Shown: positions 35,201 to 46,156, counted from the first letter of the stretch. The stretch is 64,000 bases of DNA from GCA-2687025 sp964473525 (GCA_964473525.1 CAYYPK010000003.1:124001-188000); one strand, 5' to 3'. Notes: generated by a model from the letters alone, not told the origin. Numbers and translations are program-made.

Positions 35201-36131
35201 TGGGCGGGTCGTCGACGAAGCGGGGGATGGCATCGCTGGCGCGCTTGTGCAAGTCCGCTCGGTGGTTGAGCCGTCGACCCAGCCGAACACGCCTGGCAAA
35301 CTGGCGTTGCTGCATCGTCTCCCAGGGGGCGCGCTTTCCGCGACCACGGACAACGATGGGACGTTCACAATAGAAGCGATGCCCTCGGGGGTTGGGGGGA
35401 TGGTGGTCGTACGCGCCGCAGGCTACGCCGACGGGGATCGGGGGTATAAGGCGTCCGCCGACCAGCCCTTGCGCGTCGTCCTGCCGCGCCCCGGAGTGCT
35501 CACAGGTCGCGTCCTCTACGGCGACGTCGGTGGCATGGAAGCTCCCGCGCGCGGCGTGGAGGTGCGTGTTCGGACAGCGGAGCCCGCGGCGTTCGGCGGG
35601 CGTGGGTATGGCGACGGTGGCGGTCGCAGACCGTACCCACACCAGTTCTCCGCGCGAGTCTCAACGGACGCAGACGGGCGGTATCGGCTGGAGGGGATTC
35701 CGCCCGGGTATCTCAACATCTGGGCGCGCGCCGAGGGGTACACGTGCACGGCCTGGGATACGCACCCCATCGTGGGCGAGCAGACCCACACAGCCGATCT
35801 GTACCTGATAAAGGGTGGCTTCATAGCCGGACGGGTGCTCGACGACGCGACAGGCAAGCCGATCCGGCCGCAGGCCGCGTCCGCGATCGGCGTGCAAGGC
35901 CCGTCCAGTCCCCGTAGCGGGCACGGCGTGGCGTCCACGTGGCTCGACGACGACGGACGGTACCGGATACGGGTGGCGCCTGGCATCAACTACGCGTACA
36001 TCCAGGGCATCCCGGGTTGGACCCCCGTAGGAGACTCTCGGCCGGAAGACAACGCCGTCCACGTAGAGAAGGGCGAGACGGTCGAGGTGAACTTCCGGGT
36101 CGTGCGGGAGAAGCCGGACGCTGGCGGATAG
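32232..36131 (+). CDS. BlaR1-like M56 protease fused to TPR, redoxin-like and carboxypeptidase-regulatory domains
   Basis: The 1299-residue protein overlaps the repressor gene by 11 bases. Residues 1-300 are a membrane M56 protease: hydrophobic spans near 5-25, 40-62 and 143-165, zinc site VVAHELAHIRN (His240, His244) and EEVCD (about 281) as third ligand. A fourth span (about 340-362) is followed by a pseudopilin-like LDAIHKALMQFNEERGGYP stretch, then TPR-type helices (about 590-735). A thioredoxin/AhpC-like domain (about 740-876) follows, with WWGRRDP where CxxC would be, so no redox Cys. Three to four carboxypeptidase-regulatory-like beta-sandwiches fill the remainder to the end. The C-terminal 900 residues are probably periplasmic and could sense or anchor. 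Confidence 0.85.
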   Translation: MMTDAALLVVNVMCQLAVVVCAAWVTTRIGGLRAAPARRALWLTVMLSPLLLVALAVAPARVVVVSVGPDDSGRGRRALIHTPAVTPAVRVAAGDHETTATLGHAGNVARPVRPSSAEMPPPSAQAASRDRVGSVGRLGRGLAWAAFITYAAGALVWAARTVVGFVRVRRLVADGTPADDPGIAAAVTEVAVSLDMASPVPLLASRATATPFCAGVRRPAIVVPHALLADLDRLKMVVAHELAHIRNLDHVWTAAGSLVRVLLYCHPGFYIAWRGYRLASEEVCDAAAVAVTGSRRAYVECLADMARVSLGAQPLGFAEPRGSLRGRAHRVLHGTGGVSMLRKRAVLLGGALVGTTILALSSVRLVVATPGEAASGGATDEVTRDADRWATRIENLDAIHKALMQFNEERGGYPLWLSELHPRYLPDASQLLDPFDLARGAPDESRNSAETDPTLPVSYVYKLTPRRRDSRLAGLASHGSHAPLVSTGFQRGFGELNLSVTGRLYLSGWGWRTLREALHAVETPRDTGGLIFAMELRDAPDGFVPPPRLKSDLDAIVAEFRSQMGDTAGRHHAEGILRAWGHDRDGAERAMREALRRAPEDTQTVFHYARLLHHMGRHADAIPHYEQVVASGRRDMRQWEEAHRHLSALYGEAGAGAKHSALIDGFAAYLMDTGSDLDGDLLRMYADAGLHERVVTAGPEILKRHANNRDIAGLLEASHRTLGNAAEESRYHRMANPVYGLVGKEAPDFGMKRADGSTLSLGDVAGSPVLLTLWWGRRDPTHTTRVAAIEVLHQRYASRGLVVLGGFAESDAEGRALERQAVDGLATFPVLSHGSTAFRAYQVQGTATILIGRQGYVRHVTTDAHDPAAGVEAAVRDALAPRQATAERFRIAGVTRDDAGDRVAGAALTLYVTHPPNREWRPAAEATSGPGGAFDFGLHAASRPAGPNEGPWYQVVARAEGRPLGLAFLGRGERRHDQVQVRFAQAAPLRGRVVDEAGDGIAGALVQVRSVVEPSTQPNTPGKLALLHRLPGGALSATTDNDGTFTIEAMPSGVGGMVVVRAAGYADGDRGYKASADQPLRVVLPRPGVLTGRVLYGDVGGMEAPARGVEVRVRTAEPAAFGGRGYGDGGGRRPYPHQFSARVSTDADGRYRLEGIPPGYLNIWARAEGYTCTAWDTHPIVGEQTHTADLYLIKGGFIAGRVLDDATGKPIRPQAASAIGVQGPSSPRSGHGVASTWLDDDGRYRIRVAPGINYAYIQGIPGWTPVGDSRPEDNAVHVEKGETVEVNFRVVREKPDAGG

Positions 36132-36153
36132 CGCGACCGGGCGCGATCGCCGC

Positions 36154-36177
36154 GGCAGCGGGCCTGCGCCCGCTGCC
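36154..36177. terminator. hairpin between convergent genes
   Basis: GGCAGCGGGC and GCCCGCTGCC form a perfect 10-base stem around CTGC, in the 73-base gap between the BlaR1-like and formate-THF ligase stop codons. Its position suggests a bidirectional terminator, though T-runs are lacking. Confidence 0.6.
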
Positions 36178-36204
36178 CTGCTTGGTGTGGCGCCGCCTGA
36201 AGGT

Positions 36205-37947
<1,743 letters not shown>

Positions 37948-38077
37948 GCTCGCGCTTTCCCGGATTCTGGGCCGATCTTGAGGTCAGCATCTTCGCGCGG
38001 GAGGCCGCATGGCTCAGCCCAACCACTGGCCGACTCCGCGGGATGTCGATGGGGCGGCGCCCGTCCGTGGGTTGCGC

Positions 38078-38893
38078 CTACCCGTATGCGCCGTGGGGCA
38101 AGAAGCCCAGAAGCTGCTTCAGACGCGGGTCCGCGTCGCGATAGACGTGCTCGGGCATCGCGTAGTTCATGAACGGGTAGTACTTGTGCCCGATGATGCG
38201 ACGCGCGTACGTCACCTGCACCATGTACCGCATGCGGTTGCTGCGGTTGGGGCCACCGCGGTGCCACACCTGGTTGTTGAACATGCACACGCTACCAGCG
38301 GGGCCCGTGTTGTGCTCGACCTGGTCGGCCCACTCGGTGCCCTCGATCACCGACGGGCAGGGCGCGCCTATGAGGTGCGAGCGCGGGATTGTCTCGGTGC
38401 CGCCGTGCATGGGATCAGTGACGTCCGTCAGGTAGTAGTTCGCCGTGAAGAACAGGACTGGTAGACGCACATTCTGGGGCGGCTCACCGTCGGTCACCAG
38501 ATAGTGAGGGGCGTCGTCCTGATGCCAACTGGAAATGCCGCCACCCGGCGGCGTGACGAACGAGTTGTTGTGGATGACGTGCACCGCGCCGCCAATGAGC
38601 GCCTCGGCGAAGCTTGCAATGGGGTCCATATCGAACAGGCGTAGAGAGGCCTCGCTGTCCTCGAAGAGCCGTGGGCTGAGGTGCATCGTGGCGCTCTTCG
38701 AACTGTCGCGATTCGGGTCGTCGCGCAGTCGCTTCTCGAGGTCCCCTCTGATTTCCGCGCACCAGTCCTCGGGCAGGACGCTCTTGAGGAACACGTACCC
38801 GTCCCGATGGAACTGCTCGACCCACTCATCGCGCTGGGCTTCGTCCGCGGAGATGTTCGCGCGGTAGTCTGTGCGTGACTCACTGTCGGACAT
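38078..38893 (-). CDS. phytanoyl-CoA dioxygenase family protein (1)
   Basis: The 271-residue Fe(II)/2-oxoglutarate-type oxygenase starts at ATG 38893 (MSDSESRTDYRA). The double-stranded beta-helix ligands are visible: HxD in SSWHQDDAPH (His124, Asp126), distal His211 in FNNQVWHRGGPNRS, and an Arg shortly after for 2-oxoglutarate. The start of the fold is FHRDGYVFLKSVLPEDW. Members hydroxylate varied small molecules; the substrate is unknown. It stands alone, 131 bases upstream of the fhs start codon on the same strand. The frame is open further upstream, but that part has no family similarity. Confidence 0.88.
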   Translation of the reverse strand: MSDSESRTDYRANISADEAQRDEWVEQFHRDGYVFLKSVLPEDWCAEIRGDLEKRLRDDPNRDSSKSATMHLSPRLFEDSEASLRLFDMDPIASFAEALIGGAVHVIHNNSFVTPPGGGISSWHQDDAPHYLVTDGEPPQNVRLPVLFFTANYYLTDVTDPMHGGTETIPRSHLIGAPCPSVIEGTEWADQVEHNTGPAGSVCMFNNQVWHRGGPNRSNRMRYMVQVTYARRIIGHKYYPFMNYAMPEHVYRDADPRLKQLLGFLPHGAYG

Positions 38894-39123
38894 GCGTCGC
38901 TGGGCCTCCTCTGCGCCGCCTCGGTTGCATGATGGGCCTGTATACCGTACCCGGTCGCGATCGTCATCCGCTTCGCCACGGCTCCTGCGCGAAGGCGGGC
39001 GGGCGTCCGTTGGTTGGGCGCGTGGCTGCGCCCACTGCCCCGCGTCGCAGCATGTCGCGGTGCTCGTCTCCGACCGCATTGCTGCCTAACGTCGGACGGA
39101 GCCGGCGGAACGCCGTCGAGGCG

Positions 39124-42100
39124 CTAGGATGCGGGGTCGAGTGGGATGGCGAGAAACACCGTGGAGCCGTCCTTCGGCGCCGACTCGAATTGCACCGTGC
39201 CGCCGACGGGTCGTAGCCGCTCCTGCATGGCGAGCAGCCCGAAGCGTCCCTCGACCGGGCCGGCGAGCACCGCCTCGACATCGAAGCCGACGCCGTCGTC
39301 CTCGACGATGACGTGCAGATCCTCGCCACGCACGCGAAGGAGCACGCTCAGGTTGCGCGCATCCGCGTGCTGCAGCGCGTTCGTCAGGGCGGAATGCACC
39401 ACGCGGTAGACGGCGACCTCGACATCCTCGCGCAGATCAGCGGGCACGGCGTCGTCAGCGACGAAGTCGAAGTTCGCGCTGAACTGCCGACGGAGCGTCT
39501 CGACATCGCGCTCAAGCGCGGCGACGAGTCCGAATTCGTCCAACGACGGAGGACGGAGAGAGAACGAGAGCGTGCGTATCTCGTTCAGCACCCGACCGGT
39601 TGTCACGCGAAGCGCGTCGATGTGCCGTTCGGCCTCGGCGGGATCCGCCATGCCCCGCAGGGACTGTAGTCCTACCAGGAGGGAGCTCAACGCCTGTCCA
39701 GCCTGGTCGTGCAGCTCGCGCGCGATGTCGGCGCGCTCGGCCTCCTGCACGGTCAGGATGCGTTCCACGAGTCGCTGCCGGTCACTCTCCGTCCTCCGTA
39801 GCGAGGTCTCGGTCTGCTCGTGGCGGACGAGCTCCTCTTGCAGCGCGTGATTCACCGCCGTCAGGTCCGCCGTTCGCGCCTCGACCAGGCGTTCGAGGTC
39901 GGCGTTCACGTCGCGCACTTCCTCTTCTCGCCGCTTGCGGTCGGTGATGTCGGTGCAGACGCCGACCAGGCGCCAGCGATGCTGCGCGCGCGCCTCAACG
40001 AACGCCTCCTCGAGAATCCACCGTTCGACTCCGTCGCGGTCGACGCAGGGGTATTCCTGCGTGTAGCGCGACGCGCCACCGAGGAGGGCCTCTTCGGCGG
40101 TGATCCCCATCCGATGCCGGTGTTCCGGCGGGGTCGAGTGGATGAACGCCTGCCAGTAGGATTCGTACTCGTCCGTGGCGAGGCTGATGAATTCCCGCGC
40201 TGCGCTCTCGTCGAGTTCCTGTATGTCCCATTCGAGTCTTCCGCGACCACCTGCCCGTTCCGCCCGCCACGCGACGTCCGCGTGCCACAGTAGGCACCGC
40301 GCGCCCGCTACGATGCGCCGCACGGACTCTTCCTGCGCTCGGATCTGCTCGTACGCGCGAGCGTGGTCCAGGGCCACGGCGGCCTGTCCCAGCAGAGAGG
40401 ACATCGCGTCGATATTGCGGAGTGTCTCGGCGCGCTCGGAGACACCACTGCTGGTCACCAGCACGCCCAGGACACGATCTCCGGCTACGAGAGGGATGAT
40501 GTATGCGACCTGCGTCTCAGGGGGCGCATCTGGCGACAGCAACTCGCCATCGACCCGGCTGTCCCAGCCCAGGACGGTCTGTAGATGGCCAACGCGGGCG
40601 ACCTCGGCGGCGATGTTCGGCCCCGCCAGGTCGTACCGCCTCCCGAGGATTCCTTCGGGCGCGGCGACCAACTCCTCCGTGTCTGAACGTCGCATCACGC
40701 TACGGACGACCTCCACGAACCCGTCCGCTTCGTCGACCAGCGCCACTATCAGGCTCTGGAACACCCCCGTCTCCACTACCTCACGCGCGAGGGTGTCCAG
40801 GATTTCGTCCAGGTCCAGCGTCGAGAGCAAGACGCGCTCGAGCCGCTCGAACGACTCGATAAGCCGTGTCTTGCCGGCCAACTGCTGTTGCGTCGCCGCG
40901 TCCTGGAGTGCGATGGCGAGGAAGTCTGCCGCCTCTGTAAGCGTGGCGATTTCGTGGTCTGACCACGCGCGCGCGTCCGGCGCGTCGAAGCAGAGGAGCC
41001 CCACGAGGCCAGCGGCATGATGCACTGGCACATCCAGCACCGCGCGTGTCCCTCCCGCCACGATGTTCTCGGCCAACGGAGCCAACAGCGGGTCGTCCAG
41101 CACATCTGCCACGATGACGGGGTCGTACCGTCGCAGTGCGGCGATGTAGTCAACCGCAGCCGCCAGGCTTACCGACATGCCAGCGATTGATCTCATGTCG
41201 CTGTTCCCGGCCGAGTGCGCCATCGTCAGCAAGGCATCCTCGTCTATGGTGCCGTACGAGACGCGCAGGTGAGGGAACTCGCGTGCGATGATGTCCACGG
41301 CGGCAGAGACGATCTGATTGGGCGGCATGCCCGCCCGCACGACGCGCGCAATCTCGTTCACTAGCTGTAGGCGGGACCGGTGCTCCTGCAACGCCTGCTC
41401 GTCTCGCCTGCGCTCGGTGACGTCCACCATCACGCCCGCAAGCCCGATAAGATCGCCTTGCCGCGTGCGCACCGCAGAGCCGGTGCGCGCCGCCCAGACG
41501 GTTTCGCCGTCCTTGCGGATGTAGCGAGTCACGCCGTGCGTGCCTTCTGACCGGCCTTCCGCAGCCTCGCGGTACAGCTCGCCGACGCGCTCTCTGTCCT
41601 CGGGGTGGATACACTCGCTAACGGTCATTGCCGCGAGCTCGTGTTCCGAATAGCCGAGTATGTCTTGTAGCGCCCGGTTCGTGTCGGTGATGCGTCCGCG
41701 GAGGTCGGCAAGCCCCATCCCAACGTTGGAGCCCTCGAAGATGGCGCGGAACTTCGCCTCGCTTGCGGCGAGTTCGTCGAGGGCCCGCTGCTCCTCACTG
41801 ATGTCCTCGCCGGAGCCGAAGACGCCGACCGGCTCCCCGGCGTCGTCCCGCACAATGGCGCTCCGCCAGCGCACGATCCGCGCCTCGCCCGACGAAGAGA
41901 CGACGTGACTCACGTAGTGGCCGTCCAGAGCAGGGCCGCCCTGCATGGCGTCGCTGAGCCGCGCGCGGCCCTCGGCCCTGTCTCGTTCGCGGACAAAGCG
42001 GTCGATCCACGGCGCGCCCAGCAACTCGTCGCGTTCGACTCCGAGGACCGCGCACGCGCGACGGTTCGCGTAGGTCACGCGTCCCCCTACGTCCACGGCG

Positions 42101-42282
42101 ACCATGATGCCCGCCGCGACATCGAGGTACTGCTCAGCACGCTGGCGCCCCTGGGGATCCGCCAGCGGCGGCGCTTCCTCCAGCTCCGCCACCCTCGCCC
42201 GGAGGGCCACGACCTCCGCGAGGAGATCCTGGTCAGACGTGGACCTGCGTGCGCGGTGCGTGTTCTCCGCCAACGTCGCCAT
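39124..42282 (-). CDS. multi-sensor PAS/GAF histidine kinase (NarX-type)
   Basis: From ATG 42282 the protein has 1052 residues (MATLAENTHRA); a TTG 69 bases upstream is an alternative start. Domain order: two PAS domains (VTYANRRACAVLGVERDEL; DTNRALQDILGYSEHELAA), two GAF domains (about 300-460 and 480-640), and a third PAS-like segment with IRAQEESVRRIVAG before it. A coiled region leads to a HisKA_3 helix with the phospho-His in ADIARELHDQAGQALSSL (about 858), and an HATPase follows (TNALQHADARN, EDDGVGFD). No transmembrane span is visible, so it is cytoplasmic. Its partner regulator, expected to be LuxR/NarL-type, is not in the window. Confidence 0.92.
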   Translation of the reverse strand: MATLAENTHRARRSTSDQDLLAEVVALRARVAELEEAPPLADPQGRQRAEQYLDVAAGIMVAVDVGGRVTYANRRACAVLGVERDELLGAPWIDRFVRERDRAEGRARLSDAMQGGPALDGHYVSHVVSSSGEARIVRWRSAIVRDDAGEPVGVFGSGEDISEEQRALDELAASEAKFRAIFEGSNVGMGLADLRGRITDTNRALQDILGYSEHELAAMTVSECIHPEDRERVGELYREAAEGRSEGTHGVTRYIRKDGETVWAARTGSAVRTRQGDLIGLAGVMVDVTERRRDEQALQEHRSRLQLVNEIARVVRAGMPPNQIVSAAVDIIAREFPHLRVSYGTIDEDALLTMAHSAGNSDMRSIAGMSVSLAAAVDYIAALRRYDPVIVADVLDDPLLAPLAENIVAGGTRAVLDVPVHHAAGLVGLLCFDAPDARAWSDHEIATLTEAADFLAIALQDAATQQQLAGKTRLIESFERLERVLLSTLDLDEILDTLAREVVETGVFQSLIVALVDEADGFVEVVRSVMRRSDTEELVAAPEGILGRRYDLAGPNIAAEVARVGHLQTVLGWDSRVDGELLSPDAPPETQVAYIIPLVAGDRVLGVLVTSSGVSERAETLRNIDAMSSLLGQAAVALDHARAYEQIRAQEESVRRIVAGARCLLWHADVAWRAERAGGRGRLEWDIQELDESAAREFISLATDEYESYWQAFIHSTPPEHRHRMGITAEEALLGGASRYTQEYPCVDRDGVERWILEEAFVEARAQHRWRLVGVCTDITDRKRREEEVRDVNADLERLVEARTADLTAVNHALQEELVRHEQTETSLRRTESDRQRLVERILTVQEAERADIARELHDQAGQALSSLLVGLQSLRGMADPAEAERHIDALRVTTGRVLNEIRTLSFSLRPPSLDEFGLVAALERDVETLRRQFSANFDFVADDAVPADLREDVEVAVYRVVHSALTNALQHADARNLSVLLRVRGEDLHVIVEDDGVGFDVEAVLAGPVEGRFGLLAMQERLRPVGGTVQFESAPKDGSTVFLAIPLDPAS

Positions 42283-42657
42283 CCTCCGCTCTATAGCGCT
42301 CGCGCCACGCGCGATGAACGACAACCTAGCGCGGACGACACACCCACGCAACCTGCCGACCCGTACAACTCAGGCTGCATGGAGGCGATGTGAGGGCCAA
42401 GCAGAGAGGTCGCAGGGGCGCGCGGGACGAGGCCGACCGAGCGAGGCCACACCCGGCCAGCATCGTCGCATAATGCAACGATCCGCCGCCGGCCGCGCCC
42501 CGTGGAGGCGACCCGTTGCTCCCAGACGACAGCCCACGCCGCGCCAGTGTTGGCGCGCATCGAGCGATCTCGGCCCGCCAAGTCCTGCTTCTGGCACGCA
42601 GCCTGCGTTAGCTCGGACATGACACAGGCGAACCAGAACCAGCGACGGGGAGCAGGC
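42283..42657. other. 375-base divergent intergenic region
   Basis: The gap separates the sensor kinase and dockerin-like genes. A perfect 7-base hairpin (CGCGCCA-GTGT-TGGCGCG, 42540-42557) is the only structure I see; no gene is supported. Confidence 0.45.
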
Positions 42658-43920
42658 ATGGCTCGGCACGGGAATCTACGTGGGCGCGCGGTCGGGGTGT
42701 TGGCGGCTGCCATCGCCGCCTTTGTGACGGCTTCGAACGTCAGCGGCGCGGCGACCGAGGACGTCGCCGAGTGGACGGCGCGGCTCGAGTTCGCTGGCGT
42801 CGTTGATGGCGAGACGCGCGTGACGACCCCAGTGACCATCGGCGTGGCGGCCGCGGCCACGGACGGCTTCGACAGGGGAGTCGACCTGCTGTCGCCCCCG
42901 CTGCCGCCTGGCCCCCGTTACGCGGAAGCCCACATACACCGACCCGAGGCTTCCGCGTTCTTCCGCCGTCTGAATAGGGACATCCGCGGGCCCGCCCTGG
43001 GTCAAAACGCGGCGATCCGGTGGGACATCGTCGTCGCGAACTCAACGGCGGCGGAATGGACTATGTCGTGGGATCCCGACTCGATTCCAGCGGAGTGGCG
43101 GGAGGCGTGGATGACGTGCGACCATCTTCCCGACATCGACATGCGGGCGACGGCGAGCGCGGTGGTGTCCGCCTCCGACACCTGTGTCTTCGCCGTTACG
43201 GTGGCCCGCGCTCGCCGTCTAGCGCTGCCGTTCCGGTCCCCGGAGGCGGAGGCGCCGGTCACGGCGCCGACCGGCGAAGGCGTGGACGAGTCGTCGGGCG
43301 CCACGCCCGGCGCGGATGACGTCACCGACTTCCGGGCCGTTGGCGTTGAAGAGATCCCGACCGACGTCGATGGCGACGGCGTCGTCGACCTCCGCGACCT
43401 GATGTTCGTGGCGCGCGTTCTAGGTGACAACGGGAACGACGCGGTGGCGGACGTGGACGGCGACGGCCGCGTCACCGTTCGGGATCTCATACGCGTGGCA
43501 TCGGACATACACCGAACTGCGGCGGCGCCAGCGCGGGCGGGACATGACGCCCCGGTACTTCGCCTCTTGGCGGGCGAGATGTCGCCCGAGGAGTTCGTGC
43601 GACGCGTCGCGGCGCCGGCGGCGCCCGGACAAACGCGTCTGCTGCCGAACTACCCGAATCCGTTCAACCCGGAGACGTGGATCCCGTTCGAATTGGATAA
43701 GGCCAGCGTCGTGACCGTGACGCTCTACGACATGCGCGGGTCCGTCGTTCGCGTGCTGGAGCTGGGTCATCGGGAGCCTGGCAACCACCGCGCGCCGGGA
43801 CGAGCGGCCTACTGGGACGGGCGCACCGACACCGGCGAGACAGCGAGCAGTGGCGCTTACGTCGTCGCTCTCGATGCGGGTGGCGAAGTGCATCGGCGAC
43901 GCATTATACTCGTGAAATAG
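42658..43920 (+). CDS. secreted dockerin-like protein with FlgD-like C-terminal domain
   Basis: The 420-residue protein starts at ATG 42658 after GGGGAGCAGGC and has a signal peptide (GVLAAAIAAFVTASNVSGAA). Residues about 30-215 form a beta-rich domain that I cannot name. Two dockerin-like calcium repeats follow: DVDGDGVVDLRDLMFVARVL and DVDGDGRVTVRDLIRVASD. The end is a FlgD-type immunoglobulin-like domain from NYPNPFNPETWIPFELDK to GAYVVALDAGGEVHRRRIIL. This C-terminal combination is a hallmark of Poribacteria-like genomes and resembles type IX secretion tails. Likely exposed at the surface; possibly part of a cohesin-dockerin assembly, though no cohesin gene is seen here. Confidence 0.82.
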   Translation: MARHGNLRGRAVGVLAAAIAAFVTASNVSGAATEDVAEWTARLEFAGVVDGETRVTTPVTIGVAAAATDGFDRGVDLLSPPLPPGPRYAEAHIHRPEASAFFRRLNRDIRGPALGQNAAIRWDIVVANSTAAEWTMSWDPDSIPAEWREAWMTCDHLPDIDMRATASAVVSASDTCVFAVTVARARRLALPFRSPEAEAPVTAPTGEGVDESSGATPGADDVTDFRAVGVEEIPTDVDGDGVVDLRDLMFVARVLGDNGNDAVADVDGDGRVTVRDLIRVASDIHRTAAAPARAGHDAPVLRLLAGEMSPEEFVRRVAAPAAPGQTRLLPNYPNPFNPETWIPFELDKASVVTVTLYDMRGSVVRVLELGHREPGNHRAPGRAAYWDGRTDTGETASSGAYVVALDAGGEVHRRRIILVK

Positions 43921-43971
43921 CCCGCCGTCGGTCTCCCGCCGGCCTGGCGTGGCCGACGGGAAGGACTGGAC

Positions 43972-44271
43972 ATGGACCCCGAGATTGGCTCGCGCATCCG
44001 CGATCTGTGCGACAGCAGCGCGCCGACGCGTCGACGCGCGGTGGCGTCCCTCCGGCAATCAGGGGCCACGGCTCGCCACGCCGTGCCCGCGCTCATAGAT
44101 GCCATGCGGGATGCGGACGAGGAGGTGCGCGTCGGCGCCGCGGTCGCTCTCGTCTCCATCGACAAGGGCGTGGCGCATGTCGCGATGTCACGCCTGGTCG
44201 AGGGAACGAGTAGCCGAGATGTGAGCATCCGAACCGCGGCGAGAGCGGCCCTCCGGCGACTGCGCCAGTAG
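43972..44271 (+). CDS. small HEAT-repeat protein
   Basis: The 99-residue protein begins 51 bases after the dockerin-like gene, with GGGAAGGA before ATG 43972. It consists of two to three HEAT/PBS-lyase-type helical hairpins, for example ALIDAMRDADEEVRVGAAVA and SSRDVSIRTAARAALRRL. Such repeats act as protein-protein scaffolds. No catalytic residue or signal peptide is present. Co-transcription with the gene before it is likely, but a functional link is not shown. Confidence 0.75.
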   Translation: MDPEIGSRIRDLCDSSAPTRRRAVASLRQSGATARHAVPALIDAMRDADEEVRVGAAVALVSIDKGVAHVAMSRLVEGTSSRDVSIRTAARAALRRLRQ

Positions 44272-44291
44272 CCAGCGATCACACACCCCGC

Positions 44292-45311
44292 CTACACCAG
44301 GTCCGCAATCGCCTGACGTAGCGTCGCCTGCGGCATGGGATAGAATGCGAGGAAGGAGCTGAAGAGCGGCGCCGCGCCCATGATCAGTTCATACATCTCG
44401 CACGTGGGACGCAGGCATACCCACGATGACGGCCAGGCGCCGGGATCGTCCACGGAGAACTCCGAAGCCGGGACTAGCTCCCCACTGGTTGGGTCGTTGA
44501 CGGCAGACGCCGATCCTTTCACCCCCAGACACTCGTAGCCGTAGCGCTGGAGCAGCGAGATTGCCTCCGCCGCGTCCGCGTTGCGGCCGTCCGGGTGGGG
44601 CTGTTGCGTGATTTCGCACAGCACGCGCGCGACATTCTCGTGGCTCAGAACCTCGGCGCCGCCGCGCAGCACGGCCGCCTCAACGCCCTCGACGTCTATC
44701 TTCACGACCGTCGGGTAGGTGAGGTGCTCCGGCTTGAACAGCGCATCAAGCGGCTTCACGATGACCGATTCGACGCCTTCGAGATCCCCCTTGCCTTCAT
44801 CCCACCCGCGCACGAAGGACGACCCGGTGCCGTACTTCGACAGGTCGGCGAACCCGTCGGAATCGCCCAGACCGATGGGGTAGGGCTGGATCTGCCCCTC
44901 GCGACCGTTCCTGCGGATGTTCTCCCGCAGGAACCGGAAGTTCACCGTGTTGGGCTCGAAGGCGTGGATCTCCATGGGCGCGGCGGCGCCGTACGCGGTC
45001 AGCAGGCTGAAATACCCGATGTTCGCGCCGATGTCGAGATACAGGCCGCCACCTCGAGAGAGCATCAGGTTCAGGAACGTGAGGAACGGCTCATATGGCA
45101 GCCTGTCGGTGAGTAGCAGGTGCTGCTGGATGACGGCGTTGTTGGCGAACCCGAGCAGATTGAACCCGTACACGGTCGACGCGGCGACTTGGGGGAAGGA
45201 GTCGAATCCGTACAGCGTTCCGGCGGGCAACGTCTTGCCGCGCACGACGTCGTCGAAGAGCCGCAGAAGCGTGTCCGTCCACGAGTCAGGCGGGTTGGTA
45301 TTGGCTGCCAT
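44292..45311 (-). CDS. FkbM family methyltransferase
   Basis: The 339-residue protein has a SAM-binding core of the FkbM type: GGLYLDIGANIGYFSLLTA as motif I, EIHAFEPNTVNFRFLRENI as motif II, and VVKIDVEGVEAAVLRGG as the late strand with its characteristic DVEG. The first 90 residues (VVRGKTLPAGTLYGFDSF and on) are an N-terminal cap. Members O-methylate sugars and polyketides, and occur among polysaccharide genes. No glycosyltransferase cluster surrounds it here. It is convergent with the HEAT protein gene, 20 bases apart. Confidence 0.87.
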   Translation of the reverse strand: MAANTNPPDSWTDTLLRLFDDVVRGKTLPAGTLYGFDSFPQVAASTVYGFNLLGFANNAVIQQHLLLTDRLPYEPFLTFLNLMLSRGGGLYLDIGANIGYFSLLTAYGAAAPMEIHAFEPNTVNFRFLRENIRRNGREGQIQPYPIGLGDSDGFADLSKYGTGSSFVRGWDEGKGDLEGVESVIVKPLDALFKPEHLTYPTVVKIDVEGVEAAVLRGGAEVLSHENVARVLCEITQQPHPDGRNADAAEAISLLQRYGYECLGVKGSASAVNDPTSGELVPASEFSVDDPGAWPSSWVCLRPTCEMYELIMGAAPLFSSFLAFYPMPQATLRQAIADLV

Positions 45312-45568
45312 GCATCATCCTACAGGTGGGCGGCTGTGGGCGCCTTGTCCCGTGACTATAGGCGGGATGCCGCGGCGTGTGAACTCCCGGCGGGCACGAA
45401 AACGACCGGCGCATGCGCGCCGGCCAGGGTGTGTTGTGCGAACAGGTGGGCGACGTGTCACCGTCGCCCGCGCATCGCGGCGCGATCGTGGGTGGTACCC
45501 ACAGCGTCCGCGACCGATCGTGAAACTCGTGTGCGGGCAGCCGGCGCCGAGGCGACGACCCCGCCTGA

Positions 45569-46156
45569 CTACAGCGCGGCGGACACGCGTACCGGGGCGG
45601 TCGGCCCGATGGCGGCCACGATGTCGTCGACATGCACCGCGCCCTCCGCGCGCGCTGCTACGCGCACATCGGCTGCTCCGCCACGGTGGTCGCCTACCCA
45701 CAGATCCAGGCCGATGACGTGCGTGTTCTTGTCGACGCGCTTGGAGTCCAGGCTTCCGCCGCCGATCCCGCGCTCGTCGTCGGGAACGTCCACCCCGAAT
45801 TCATAGGACACATACACGCGTCCGACTTCCTCGTCGTCGTACGTGAAGACGAACACCTCGCCGCCGTCAGGCCCGTCGGAGACCGTCGTCGTGATGTCCG
45901 CGCGCGTGTCGGACGTCGCCTTCACACGCACGCGCAGTTCGTAAGCTCCGGCGGCGAGGTCGCCCTGCCATCGCCCCGTATTCTCAGGCGTCGAGACGAG
46001 GTACTCCACGACGTCCTCACCGAGAGCGGCTAGCCCAAATTCGACCTCTGGCCCCACCTCGACCCGCACCTCGTGACGGGCCACGGTCATGTACATCAGC
46101 GCGCCAGCGGCGGCGAGCCCGAAGAGCGCCACGAACGCATAGCCAAAGGACCTCAT
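45569..46156 (-). CDS. membrane-anchored protein of unknown function
   Basis: I choose ATG 46156 because GGAGG lies six bases upstream; an ATG 27 bases earlier has no such site. The 195-residue product has one N-terminal membrane span (YAFVALFGLAAAGALMYMTV), then a beta-rich acidic domain (VRVEVGPEVEFGLAALGEDV, YELRVRVKATSDTRADITT). I do not recognise the family. It may be a periplasmic anchored domain. It is followed by a 257-base gap before the FkbM gene on the same strand, in which I see nothing. Confidence 0.6.
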   Translation of the reverse strand: MRSFGYAFVALFGLAAAGALMYMTVARHEVRVEVGPEVEFGLAALGEDVVEYLVSTPENTGRWQGDLAAGAYELRVRVKATSDTRADITTTVSDGPDGGEVFVFTYDDEEVGRVYVSYEFGVDVPDDERGIGGGSLDSKRVDKNTHVIGLDLWVGDHRGGAADVRVAARAEGAVHVDDIVAAIGPTAPVRVSAAL

